Assembly: GCF_001483135.1 (NCBI RefSeq)
Contig: NZ_LNAL01000007.1
Span: 310,001-374,000 of the forward strand
Length of the DNA stretch: 64,000 nt
Direction: 5' to 3'
DNA from: Solirubrum puertoriconensis
GTDB lineage: Bacteria > Bacteroidota > Bacteroidia > Cytophagales > Hymenobacteraceae
Shown here: positions 34,104 through 42,880 of the stretch, one piece after another
Layout of the letters: each line of letters begins with the position of its first letter
Position numbering within the stretch: the stretch's first letter is position 1
Position numbers and translations under genes: made by a program
The notes under the pieces: generated by a model
Database searches by the model: none
What the model saw: only the letters and a program-made list of their open reading frames with translations
What the model was told of the DNA's origin: nothing

Positions 34104-34398
34104 GGTACATAGCACTTCTGACAGTTGGTTAGTGGCTATTGAAGCGGCACGTTGTGAGTGTTGTGCTCAACACCAAGCATGCTCAAGTAGCGGGCTGGAG
34201 CGGCTTTGCTCAATCGTGTTGGCAACGTTCCCGATAACGTTTGCGCAAAAAAATACCCACGCAAGCACCTAGGCTTGCGGAGGCGAGGATTAACATTAGA
34301 CTACCACTGGTCCTACTCTCAGGCATAATGCCAAGCTCCGGACCTAAGGAACGGGCGTAAGAAAGTGCATGCAGCACCACCCGAATTTTGCTTCAGCT
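34104..34398. other. Leader region of the GH28 gene
   Basis: About 295 bp without a gene. It includes operator site B (34221-34245) and an AT-rich section. No clear -7 element matching TAnnTTTG is visible downstream of the operator. Confidence 0.5.
34221..34245 (+). promoter_or_regulatory. Hexuronate LacI-type operator, site B (GH28)
   Basis: GGCAACGTT, CCCGAT spacer, AACGTTTGC and an A-rich tail. It ends 154 bp before the chosen GH28 start. Confidence 0.7.
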
Positions 34399-36120
34399 AT
34401 GAAAAGACTTACCACACTGGCGCTGCTCGGGGCCCTGATGAGCTGCCGCGCAGCCGAGTATCCGGCAGCAACCGCTAAGACAAATGCTGGCAAGCTTACC
34501 GACAACGCCGGTGCGGCATCTGCTACCGAAGCACTGCCCAACCTGCCGCAGGTGAAAACGCCTTCGTTCCGGGCCGACACAGCTTCTGTCGTGAAGTTTG
34601 GGGCTGTGGCCGATGGCGTTGCCAAAAACACGCAAGCGTTTCAGCAAGCCATTGATGCCGTAAGCAAAGCCGGTGGGGGCGTGGTGCTGGTGCCGCGCGG
34701 GCACTGGCTCACGGGCCCCATTGAGATGCGCAGCAACGTGAACTTGCACCTAGCCAAAGGCGCGCTCGTGCAGTTCTCGGCCGACCGGGCCGATTACCAC
34801 CTCATCAAAACCAGCTGGGAAGGCGTAGCGGCCGTGCGCAACCGGGCGCAGATCTACGGCCAAAACCTCGAAAACATTGCCATTACCGGGCAGGGCGTTT
34901 TCGATGGCGCAGGCAACACTTGGCGCCCCGTGAAAAAGGGTAAGCTGACGGACTCGCAGTGGAAGCGCCTGGTAGAGTCGGGCGGCGTGCTGAACGAGAA
35001 AAAGGATACCTGGTACCCCTCGGCATCGGCGCTCAAAGGCTCTACCATCAAGGAGGCCTTTTACCTGAAGCCGGGCAAAGAGGTGAAGGACTACGAGGAC
35101 ATCAAAGACTTTCTGCGCCCCGACATGATGGTGCTCGACCGGTGCAAGCGGCTGATGTTGGAGGGCGTAACCTTCCAGAACTCGCCGGCCTGGACGCTGC
35201 ACCCACTCATGAGCGAAGACATCACCGTGCGCAACGTAACCGTGCTCAATCCCGAGTACGGCCAGAATACCGATGCCATCGACCTAGAATCGTGCCGCAA
35301 CGGCATTGTGGAGGACTGCACGTTTGACGTGGGCGACGACGCCATCTGCATCAAATCGGGCCGCGACGAGCAGGGCCGCGAGCGGAACATGCCCACCGAA
35401 AACTTCATCATCCGCAACACCAAAGTGTACCACGCGCACGGTGGGTTTGTAATTGGCTCGGAGATGTCGGGCGGGGCGCGCAACATCTACGCCTCCAACC
35501 TCACCTTCATGGGTACCGACGTAGGGCTGCGCTTTAAAACCACACGCGGCCGCGGCGGTGTGGTCGAGAACATTTTCATCAACAACGTCGACATGCGCGA
35601 CATTGTGGGCCAGGCCATCATCTTCGACATGTACTACATGGCCAAGGACCCCGTACCGCTAGCTGGCGAATCGGCAGCACCGCCCGTTATCAAGGCCGAG
35701 CTGCTAAACGAAGGCACCCCGCAATTCCGCAAAATCTCTATCAAGGACGTAACCTGCAACGGCGCCGAAACGGGCATTTTGGTGCGCGGCTTGCCCGAAA
35801 TGCCTATCCGAGACATTTCGATTGAAAATGCCACGCTACAAAGCACCAAAGGTTTGGTGTGCATCGAGGCCGAAAATATCCGCCTGAAAAACGTAGCCCT
35901 GCTCACGACGCAAACCCTGCCCGTGATGGAAATTCAGAACAGCAAGGACATTGTGCTTGATGGCATCCGGTACAAGCCCGGCGCCGAGCTGCTGATGCGC
36001 GTAACCGGCGACCGTGCCAAGGGCGTGAAGCTGGCCAACACCGACACCAAAGCCGCGAAAAAAGACGTGGAGTTTGGCGACAAAGTGTCGAAGAAAGTTC
36101 TGTCCATCTCGAAGCTCTAA
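34399..36120 (+). CDS. GH28 polygalacturonase, lipoprotein
   Basis: 573 residues from ATG 34399; an ATG at 34369 would add ten residues before the signal and is not used. The N-terminus MKRLTTLALLGALMSC carries a lipobox (Cys16), so the enzyme is membrane-anchored. The right-handed beta-helix has the four GH28 motifs: NTDAID, GDDAICIKSG, a GHG variant read as HGGFVIGSEMSGG, and RFK in place of RIK. The Asp residues of NTD and GDD are the catalytic set. The enzyme hydrolyses homogalacturonan or rhamnogalacturonan backbones, releasing galacturonate. Same strand as GH105 and GH43 downstream. Confidence 0.93.
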   Translation: MKRLTTLALLGALMSCRAAEYPAATAKTNAGKLTDNAGAASATEALPNLPQVKTPSFRADTASVVKFGAVADGVAKNTQAFQQAIDAVSKAGGGVVLVPRGHWLTGPIEMRSNVNLHLAKGALVQFSADRADYHLIKTSWEGVAAVRNRAQIYGQNLENIAITGQGVFDGAGNTWRPVKKGKLTDSQWKRLVESGGVLNEKKDTWYPSASALKGSTIKEAFYLKPGKEVKDYEDIKDFLRPDMMVLDRCKRLMLEGVTFQNSPAWTLHPLMSEDITVRNVTVLNPEYGQNTDAIDLESCRNGIVEDCTFDVGDDAICIKSGRDEQGRERNMPTENFIIRNTKVYHAHGGFVIGSEMSGGARNIYASNLTFMGTDVGLRFKTTRGRGGVVENIFINNVDMRDIVGQAIIFDMYYMAKDPVPLAGESAAPPVIKAELLNEGTPQFRKISIKDVTCNGAETGILVRGLPEMPIRDISIENATLQSTKGLVCIEAENIRLKNVALLTTQTLPVMEIQNSKDIVLDGIRYKPGAELLMRVTGDRAKGVKLANTDTKAAKKDVEFGDKVSKKVLSISKL

Positions 36121-36125
36121 ACCGG

Positions 36126-36154
36126 ATGCCCCTGCTACCGCCTGGCAGGGGCAT
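36126..36154 (+). terminator. Hairpin between GH28 and GH105 genes
   Basis: Perfect 10-bp stem ATGCCCCTGC with GCAGGGGCAT, followed only by TTCGTT. It sits 5 bp after the GH28 stop and 21 bp before the GH105 start, so partial termination or mRNA stabilisation is likely. Confidence 0.6.
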
Positions 36155-36175
36155 TTCGTTGCACTCCCTTTCCCG

Positions 36176-38134
36176 ATGAAACTAACCTACCGACTGCTCC
36201 TAGGTGCTTTGCTGCTGACTTCGGCCGCCCAGGCCCAACAGGCACCGGCGCCTACCAAGCCCATGTCGCAGCGCATGGCCGATGCATTTATTTCGTGGCA
36301 CCCCGATTCTATCCTGATCGGCAACCGCAAAACTACCCGATGGGACTACGAGCAGGGCCTGATGCTGAAAGCCTTGGAGCGCGTATGGAACCGCACGGCC
36401 GACGCCAAGTACTTCACCTACATTCAGAAAGACCTGGACTTGTTTGTGCAGCCCGATGGCAGCATCCGCACCTACAAGTTGCAGGACTACAACCTCGATA
36501 ACCTCACCACTGGCCACGCGCTGCTTACCCTAGGTCAGATGTCGGTGCCGAAGCAGGAGAAGTACCTGAAGGCCGCGCAGCTGTTGCACAAGCAGTTGGA
36601 GGAGCAGCCCCGCACCAAAGAGGGCGGCTTTTGGCACAAGAAGATCTACACCAACCAGATGTGGCTCGACGGCCTGTACATGGCCGAGCCCTTCTACGCC
36701 GAGTACAGCCAGGTTTTCAAGCAACCCAAAGGCTTTGATGATATAGCCAAGCAGTTTGCGCTTATTGAAAAGCACCTGGTTGATGCCAAAACCGGCCTCA
36801 TGTTCCATGGCTACGACGAAAGCCGGGAGCAGAAATGGGCCAACAAGCAAACCGGTCAGTCGCCTAACTTTTGGGGCCGCGGCATGGGCTGGTACGCCAT
36901 GGCTTTGGTAGATGTGCTCGACTACTTCCCACCCAACCACCCCGAGCGCCAGAACCTAGTAAAGTACCTGCAGCGCCTGGCGCCCGTGCTCGTGAAGTAC
37001 CAAGACCCCAAAACCGGAGCCTGGTTTCAGGTAGTTGACCAAGGCACACGAAAGGGTAACTACGTGGAGGCCTCGGCCTCGAGCATGTACGTGTACGCGC
37101 TGGCCAAAGGCGTGCGCATGGGTTACCTCGATAAAAAGTACTTCGCTACTGCTCAAAAAGGCTACGCCGGCCTGCTGAAGCAGTTTGTGCAAACCGAGGG
37201 CAACGGTGCGCTGGCCTTCAACGGCACCGTAAGCGTGGGCGGCCTAGGTGGCAACCCTTACCGCGACGGCAGCTACGAATACTACCTGAGCGAACCCCTG
37301 CGCAAGAACGACCTGAAAGGCGTGGGCCCGTTTATTCTGGCCAGCGTGGAGATGGAAGTAGCCGCCGAGCAGGGCGTGGGCAAAGGCAAAACCGTGGGTT
37401 TGGATACCTATTTCAACCGCGAGTTTCGGAAGAGCAACATTACCGGCGAGCAGGAGCCTTTCCATTACACTTGGGAAGACCGCATGCACTCTGGTTTTTG
37501 GTGGTGGGGCAATCAATACCGCGAGTTAGGGGCCCGTACCGTTTCGATAGGTGCGCCTACCAAAGCCTCGCTGAAGGACCTCGACGTGCTCATCATCGTT
37601 GACCCCGATACCCGCAAGGAAACTCCGCAGCCCAACTTTGTGCAGCCTGCGCACATCGAGGCGCTGCAGCAGTGGGTGAAGGGCGGTGGCGTGCTGGTGA
37701 TGATGGCCAACGACACCTCGAACTGCGAAACCAAGCACTTCAACGAGCTGGCCAAGGTCTTCGGCATGCAGTTCCTCCCCCTGAACCTGAACATGGTGAA
37801 AAACGACCAGTTTGAGCAAGGGAAAGTGAAAGTACCGGCTGGCACGGGCGTATTCAAGCAGCCCCTCAGCCTGTATATCAAAGAGCTGGCGCCGCTAAGC
37901 GTAACGGGCCCAGCCAAGCCGTTGATTGCCCGCGAAGGCAACGTGATTATGGCCACCGCCAAAGTGGGCAAAGGAACGGTATTCGCCATCGGCGACCCGT
38001 GGCTGTACAACGAGTACGTGGATGGCCGCAAGATTCCGGCAACGTTTCAGAACGCCCAAGCTGCGAAAGACTTGGCTACCTGGCTACTGAGCCAAACGGG
38101 CGGCAGCACTGCTAAGCCTGCCGCCGGGCAATAA
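36176..38134 (+). CDS. GH105 unsaturated uronyl hydrolase with C-terminal extra domain
   Basis: 652 residues from ATG 36176, with a signal peptide (MKLTYRLLLGALLLTSAAQA). Residues about 30-390 form the alpha/alpha-barrel of GH105 (GLYMAEPFYAEYSQ, FWGRGMGWYAMALVDVL, EASASSMYVYALAKGVR, DGSYEYYLSEP). This family removes the unsaturated uronic acid from lyase products. The about 240-residue C-terminal part (LKDLDVLIIVDPDTRKE, WVKGGGVLVMMANDTSN) resembles a glutamine-amidotransferase-like or DUF4350-type domain and is not catalytic in a way I can identify. It follows GH28 closely and precedes GH43 by 3 bp. Confidence 0.88.
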   Translation: MKLTYRLLLGALLLTSAAQAQQAPAPTKPMSQRMADAFISWHPDSILIGNRKTTRWDYEQGLMLKALERVWNRTADAKYFTYIQKDLDLFVQPDGSIRTYKLQDYNLDNLTTGHALLTLGQMSVPKQEKYLKAAQLLHKQLEEQPRTKEGGFWHKKIYTNQMWLDGLYMAEPFYAEYSQVFKQPKGFDDIAKQFALIEKHLVDAKTGLMFHGYDESREQKWANKQTGQSPNFWGRGMGWYAMALVDVLDYFPPNHPERQNLVKYLQRLAPVLVKYQDPKTGAWFQVVDQGTRKGNYVEASASSMYVYALAKGVRMGYLDKKYFATAQKGYAGLLKQFVQTEGNGALAFNGTVSVGGLGGNPYRDGSYEYYLSEPLRKNDLKGVGPFILASVEMEVAAEQGVGKGKTVGLDTYFNREFRKSNITGEQEPFHYTWEDRMHSGFWWWGNQYRELGARTVSIGAPTKASLKDLDVLIIVDPDTRKETPQPNFVQPAHIEALQQWVKGGGVLVMMANDTSNCETKHFNELAKVFGMQFLPLNLNMVKNDQFEQGKVKVPAGTGVFKQPLSLYIKELAPLSVTGPAKPLIAREGNVIMATAKVGKGTVFAIGDPWLYNEYVDGRKIPATFQNAQAAKDLATWLLSQTGGSTAKPAAGQ

Positions 38135-38137
38135 TCT

Positions 38138-39796
38138 ATGCCGCTGACACAGGTGAACAACTACATTCTGCAAATCCTACTAATGGCTGCCTGGCTTGTG
38201 CCGGGCAGCCTTTTTGCTCAGCAGCCAACTCCTGGGGTATCCAACGTATGGGTGCCCGACCTAGGCAACGGCACCTACAAAAACCCGGTACTCTACGCCG
38301 ACTACTCCGACCCCGATGTGGTGCGCGTGGGTGCCGATTATTACCTCACTTCGTCGAGCTTTAATGCGGTGCCAGGCTTGCAGATTTTGCACTCGCGCGA
38401 CTTGGTAAACTGGTCCATTATCGGCTCGGTTTTTCGGCAGCAACCGCCGCTGGCTCGCTACCGCGAAGTGCAGCATGGCAACGGGGTGTGGGCACCGGCT
38501 ATTCGCTACCACAACAAGGAGTTCTACATCTACTATCCCGACCCCGACCTAGGCATTTTCGTGACAAAGGCCAAAAGCCCGGCCGGGCCGTGGTCGGAGC
38601 CGGTGTGCGTAAAAGAGGCCAAAGGCTGGATTGACCCTTGCCCGTTGTGGGACAAAGACGGAAAAGCCTATTTGGTGCACGGGTTTGCTGGCTCGCGGGC
38701 GGGCATTAAATCGGTGTTGGCCATTAGCCCCATGAGCCCCGATGGTACCCGCTTGGTTGGCGACGACGTGCTGGTGTTTGATGGGCACAATGGTCACCCA
38801 ACCGTAGAGGGGCCCAAGTTTTACCAGCGCAACGGCTACTACTACATTTTCGCGCCGGCGGGCGGAGTGGCTACCGGCTGGCAACTGGTGCTGCGCTCCA
38901 AAAACGTGTTTGGGCCCTACGAGGAGCGTATCGTGATGGACCAGGGCAAAACGACCATCAACGGACCGCACCAAGGGGCTTGGGTTGATACCAACACGGG
39001 CGAAGACTGGTTTCTGCATTTTCAGGACCAAGGCCCTTACGGGCGAGTTGTGCACCTGCAGCCCATGGCGTGGAAGAACGACTGGCCCGTGATTGGCGAC
39101 GACCCCGACGGCGACGGCAAAGGTCAGCCGGTGCTTACCTACCGCAAACCACGCACGAAAGGTCCAGCTAAACCCCTTGCCACACCGGCTACTTCCGACG
39201 AATTCAATGCCAATCACCTAGGGCTGCAGTGGCAGTGGCATGCCAACCCGCAGGATTACTGGGCGTACCCCAACGGAGCGCAGGGCTTCTTGCGCATGTA
39301 CTCGGTGCAACTGCCCGAAGGCTTCCGCAACTATTGGCAAGTGCCCAATCTGCTGCTGCAAAAGCTGCCGGCCGAAACCTTCACGACTACTACCAAACTC
39401 ACCTTTAGCCCGCGGGTAGAAGGGGAGAAGGTAGGCCTAATGATGATGGGGTTGGATTACGCTTATCTATCAATCACCAACCTAGGCGGCCAGTTACAAC
39501 TCAGCCAAAGCGTGAGCACCAACGCCGAGAAGTTAACTGCTGAAACCACCAGCGCGCCGGTACAAATACCAGCCGCGCAAGCCAAGCAGCCCATTTACCT
39601 GCGTGTGGCGGTGCGGGCCGGTGCCAAATGCCAGTTCAGTTATAGTTTCGACGGGCAAACCTTTCAGCCCCTAGGTCAGGAATTTCTGGCGCGCGAAGGC
39701 AAGTGGATCGGAGCGAAGGTGGGCTTGTTTTGTAGCCGCCCGACCAGGTTCAACGACTCCGGCAACGCCGACATCGATTGGTTCAGGATAGAGTAG
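38138..39796 (+). CDS. GH43 family glycoside hydrolase (arabinosidase/xylosidase type)
   Basis: 552 residues with a signal peptide ending near GSLFAQ. The five-blade propeller shows the catalytic set: YSDPDVVRVG (base Asp), WIDPCPLWD (pKa Asp) and HPTVEGPKFY (acid Glu). The C-terminal beta-sandwich (LATPATSDEFNANHLGLQW onwards) is the extra module of GH43 beta-xylosidase/arabinofuranosidase groups. In this pectin context it probably removes arabinose or xylose side chains. Last gene of the GH28-GH105-GH43 unit, ended by a strong shared terminator. Confidence 0.9.
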   Translation: MPLTQVNNYILQILLMAAWLVPGSLFAQQPTPGVSNVWVPDLGNGTYKNPVLYADYSDPDVVRVGADYYLTSSSFNAVPGLQILHSRDLVNWSIIGSVFRQQPPLARYREVQHGNGVWAPAIRYHNKEFYIYYPDPDLGIFVTKAKSPAGPWSEPVCVKEAKGWIDPCPLWDKDGKAYLVHGFAGSRAGIKSVLAISPMSPDGTRLVGDDVLVFDGHNGHPTVEGPKFYQRNGYYYIFAPAGGVATGWQLVLRSKNVFGPYEERIVMDQGKTTINGPHQGAWVDTNTGEDWFLHFQDQGPYGRVVHLQPMAWKNDWPVIGDDPDGDGKGQPVLTYRKPRTKGPAKPLATPATSDEFNANHLGLQWQWHANPQDYWAYPNGAQGFLRMYSVQLPEGFRNYWQVPNLLLQKLPAETFTTTTKLTFSPRVEGEKVGLMMMGLDYAYLSITNLGGQLQLSQSVSTNAEKLTAETTSAPVQIPAAQAKQPIYLRVAVRAGAKCQFSYSFDGQTFQPLGQEFLAREGKWIGAKVGLFCSRPTRFNDSGNADIDWFRIE

Positions 39797-39797
39797 A

Positions 39798-39834
39798 AGC
39801 AACAAGGCCAGCACACAGTGCTGGCCTTGTTGCT
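39798..39834. terminator. Bidirectional terminator between GH43 and LacI genes
   Basis: Perfect 17-bp stem around a 3-nt loop (arms 39798-39814 and 39818-39834, beginning AGCAACAAGGCC). It sits exactly between convergent genes. Confidence 0.85.
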
Positions 39835-39858
39835 TGTAAAGGGTGGAGGTTCGTTGCC

Positions 39859-40890
39859 TTAGCTGGCTGTGCTGCTTGCAACGCGAGTCGATTCGCGCAC
39901 CTCCAAATGCGATGGAATGACTACCGTGTTGGGCGGCATAGCTCGGTGCTTGCGCTCGATAAGCTCGATGAGGCGTTCGGCTGCTGCTTGGCCAATTTCC
40001 TGGGCCGGCTGCACCACCGTGCTCAGCGAGGGCGAAAGCAAATCGGCAACGTTCAGGTTGGTGAAGCCGATGATCGACATTTCGTCGGGGATGGAGATAT
40101 GCCGCTGACGTAGGGCAGCCAAAGCACCTAGGGCCAGCCGGTCGCTGGCGGTAAAAATGGCATCGGGGCGGGGCGATTGGGCCAGCAGCTCATCCACCAT
40201 ACCTAGGGCTTCATCAGGGCCGAAAGTGCCGTAGCGTACCAGGTTCTCATCGAAGGGAATGCCGTATTGCTCAAGGGCTGCGCGGTAGCCCGCCAAACGT
40301 TCCTGCGTAATCGACATCCAGCGCGGAATGGTAAGGTGCGCAATGCGCCGGCGGCCCGATTTGATGAGGTGCTCGGTGGCGGCAAAAGCTCCCGCGTAGT
40401 TGTCGGCTACTACTTTGGTAGTATTCAGCTCCTCCGAAACCCGGTCGAACTGCACCAAGGGCAAATTGCGCTGCAGCAAATCTTGCAGGTGGTTCACGTC
40501 GGAGGTTTCGCTCGAAAGCGAAATCAGCAGGCCATCTACCTTGCGCGCCATGGCTTGCTGCACGTTGGCTACCTCGCGCTCGTACGATTCGTGCGTTTGG
40601 AAAATAATGACGTGGTAGCCCCGGTTGTAGGCAATGGCCTCAATGCCGTTGATGGCTTGCGAGAAGAAGTAGTTGGCAATTTGAGGCACGATAACCCCGA
40701 TGGCCCGCGAGCTGCTGCCCTTCAAACTCAGGGCAATCGGGTTGGGCCGGTAGTTTAGCTTCTCGGCGTACTCCATCACAAGCCGCTTGGTCTCGGGGTT
40801 GATTTCGTAACTGCCCCGCAAGGCCCGCGAAACCGTGGACGTGGAGAGGTTGAGTGCCCGGGCTATGTCTTTGATGGTGACGTTTTCCAA
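39859..40890 (-). CDS. LacI-family transcription regulator of the pectin/hexuronate cluster
   Basis: 343 residues. The N-terminal helix-turn-helix is TIKDIARALNLSTSTVSRAL, with the LacI hinge helix NPIALSLKG, then a periplasmic-binding-protein-like effector domain (IGVIVPQIANYFFSQAINGIE). It is encoded inside the cluster and divergent from kduD, with operator site C in the shared intergenic region. This suggests it controls itself, kduD-kduI-SusCD2 and probably the other units with the same inverted repeat. The effector is probably a hexuronate or 2-keto-3-deoxy sugar acid (inference). Confidence 0.92.
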   Translation of the reverse strand: MENVTIKDIARALNLSTSTVSRALRGSYEINPETKRLVMEYAEKLNYRPNPIALSLKGSSSRAIGVIVPQIANYFFSQAINGIEAIAYNRGYHVIIFQTHESYEREVANVQQAMARKVDGLLISLSSETSDVNHLQDLLQRNLPLVQFDRVSEELNTTKVVADNYAGAFAATEHLIKSGRRRIAHLTIPRWMSITQERLAGYRAALEQYGIPFDENLVRYGTFGPDEALGMVDELLAQSPRPDAIFTASDRLALGALAALRQRHISIPDEMSIIGFTNLNVADLLSPSLSTVVQPAQEIGQAAAERLIELIERKHRAMPPNTVVIPSHLEVRESTRVASSTAS

Positions 40891-41015
40891 GAATAAAGCT
40901 GGTTAAAGTGCAATTGAAACCGCTGGCTAGTTAACGGTTTTTTTTGAGTTTGGCAGAGGGCAAGGGTGCGGATGAAGAAATGCAAAATCGGTGAAAGCAA
41001 GCATCAGAGCGAAAT

Positions 41016-41040
41016 GGCAACGTTCCCGATAACGATTGCA
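41016..41040 (+). promoter_or_regulatory. Hexuronate LacI-type operator, site C (kduD / lacI)
   Basis: GGCAACGTT, CCCGAT spacer, AACGATTGC, then an AT-rich tail. It lies 126 bp before the kduD ATG and 126 bp before the regulator start in the opposite direction. Confidence 0.75.
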
Positions 41041-41166
41041 TAAATAAACTCAGAGTATTGCTTCCGTTTGCGCTGTAGGCTATAAAAATTAACAATCACA
41101 GTGGTGCTAGTCAGGGTCTTCAGCCAAGCTATTCATCCTGAAAAGTTAACAACACAACTCCAACGA

Positions 41167-41937
41167 ATGAACCTGTCCACTGCCTTTCGCCTCGATGGCA
41201 AACTCGCACTCGTAACCGGCTGCAACCGCGGCATTGGGCAGGCCATGGCACTGGGGTTGGCCGAAGCAGGCGCCGACATCATTGGCGTATCGGCCTCGTT
41301 GGCCTTGCAGGGCAGCGAAACCGAGCAGCAGGTGCGGGCTCTGGGCCGTAACTTCTATCCGTACCAGGCCGATTTCAGCCAGCGTAGCCAGGTTGATGCG
41401 TTTTTGGAGCAAGTGCAGCAGGATTTTCCCCGCATCGACATCCTCATCAACAACGCTGGCACCATTCGGCGCCAACCCGCCGCCGAGCACTCCGATGAGT
41501 TCTGGGACGAAGTGCTGCGCATTAACCTCGACGCCCCGTTCCGGCTGGCCCGCGCCCTAGGTGCCCGCATGCTGCAGCAAGGCAGCGGCAAAATCATCTT
41601 CACGGCTTCGCTGCTCACGTTTCAGGGCGGCATCAACGTGCCCGGCTACGCGGCCAGCAAAGGCGCCATCGGCTCGGTTGTGAAAGCATTGGCCAACGAA
41701 TGGGCCGGCCGCGGCGTCAACGTCAATGCCATTGCCCCGGGCTACATCGCTACCGACAACACCGAAGCCCTGCGCAACGACCCCGGCCGTTCGCAGAGCA
41801 TTTTAGGTCGCATACCGGCTGGCCGCTGGGGCACCCCCGACGACTTCAAAGGCCCCACGGTTTTCCTGGCTTCGCCGGCCGCCGACTACGTGCACGGCAC
41901 CATCTTAACCGTCGACGGCGGCTGGATGGGACGCTAA
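41167..41937 (+). CDS. kduD: 2-deoxy-D-gluconate/KDG 3-dehydrogenase (SDR)
   Basis: 256 residues from ATG 41167; the upstream GTG at 41101 has no support. SDR features: TGCNRGIGQAMA (cofactor loop), NNAG, a Ser in the FTASLLTF region and YAASK (catalytic Tyr/Lys). In pectin breakdown it reduces 2,5-diketo-3-deoxygluconate to KDG. It is followed by kduI on the same strand. Confidence 0.93.
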   Translation: MNLSTAFRLDGKLALVTGCNRGIGQAMALGLAEAGADIIGVSASLALQGSETEQQVRALGRNFYPYQADFSQRSQVDAFLEQVQQDFPRIDILINNAGTIRRQPAAEHSDEFWDEVLRINLDAPFRLARALGARMLQQGSGKIIFTASLLTFQGGINVPGYAASKGAIGSVVKALANEWAGRGVNVNAIAPGYIATDNTEALRNDPGRSQSILGRIPAGRWGTPDDFKGPTVFLASPAADYVHGTILTVDGGWMGR

Positions 41938-42014
41938 CCGCCACGCAGCCGCCAACTATTCCTCACCTAGGGCTTCGGCTCGCTTGCTGCCTTCGGGCAC
42001 TTCACCCCAACCAC

Positions 42015-42833
42015 ATGCTCCAACGCTACGCCTGCAGCCCCCGCGAAACCGCCGCCATGAACACGGCCCAGTTGCGCGAAAACTACCTCATCGAGCAGCT
42101 TTTTGTGCCCGGCGAGATAGAGCTGGTGTATACCCATTACGACCGCATGATTGTAGGCGGCGCAACCCCCGGCGCGGCCGCGCTGAGCTTGCCCTGCCCC
42201 GATGAACTCAAGGCCGAGTACTTTTTGGAGCGGCGCGAGCTGGGCATCTTGAACGTGGGCGAAGCCGGCGAGGTAACCGTTGATGGCACCACCTACGCCC
42301 TAGGTAACCAAGACTGCCTATATGTAGGCAAGGGCAGCCGCGAGGTATCGTTTGCCGGCGAAGGCGCCCGGTACTACCTGCTATCGGCCCCGGCCCACGC
42401 CGAGTACCCCACCACGCTACGCACCCAAGCCGAGGCTACGCCGGTTGAGATGGGCGCACTCGAAACCGCCAATCAGCGCACCATTTACAAGTACATCTAC
42501 TCCGAAGGCATCCAGAGCTGCCAGCTGGTAATGGGGCTCACGCAGCTCAAGCCCGGCAGCGTGTGGAACACCATGCCCAGCCACACCCACACCCGCCGCA
42601 TGGAGGCCTACCTGTACTTCAACCTGCCGGCCGGCCAGCGGGTGCTTCACCTTATGGGCGAACCGCACGAAACGCGGCCCCTGTGGGTATCGAACGAACA
42701 AGCTATTCTCTCGCCGCCGTGGTCTATCCACACCGGCTGCGGTACGGCTGCCTACGCCTTCATCTGGGGCATGGCCGGCGAAAACCGCGAGTACACTGAC
42801 ATGGACGCGGTTGCTCTCGACCAACTCCGCTAG
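42015..42833 (+). CDS. kduI: 5-keto-4-deoxyuronate isomerase
   Basis: 272 residues from ATG 42015; the open frame extends upstream into kduD in another frame and is not used. Cupin fold with the zinc-binding HTHTRRMEAYLY region and a later His in WSIHTG. It converts 5-keto-4-deoxyuronate (from lyase products after GH105) to 2,5-diketo-3-deoxygluconate for KduD. 77 bp separate it from kduD and 47 bp from SusC2, so these genes and the downstream pair form one operon from operator site C. Confidence 0.94.
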   Translation: MLQRYACSPRETAAMNTAQLRENYLIEQLFVPGEIELVYTHYDRMIVGGATPGAAALSLPCPDELKAEYFLERRELGILNVGEAGEVTVDGTTYALGNQDCLYVGKGSREVSFAGEGARYYLLSAPAHAEYPTTLRTQAEATPVEMGALETANQRTIYKYIYSEGIQSCQLVMGLTQLKPGSVWNTMPSHTHTRRMEAYLYFNLPAGQRVLHLMGEPHETRPLWVSNEQAILSPPWSIHTGCGTAAYAFIWGMAGENREYTDMDAVALDQLR

Positions 42834-42880
42834 GCAAGCTCTTCCCGCAACAGCCAAAGATTCCCACACCCGTTCTTCCC

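Noticed and set aside
41101-41166. GTG start for kduD at 41101
   Set aside because: Adds 22 residues with no similarity to the SDR N-terminus, while ATG 41167 begins at the usual family position.
41700-42014. Upstream extension of the kduI frame
   Set aside because: It overlaps kduD in another frame and gives Arg/Pro/His-rich sequence; kduI starts at 42015.
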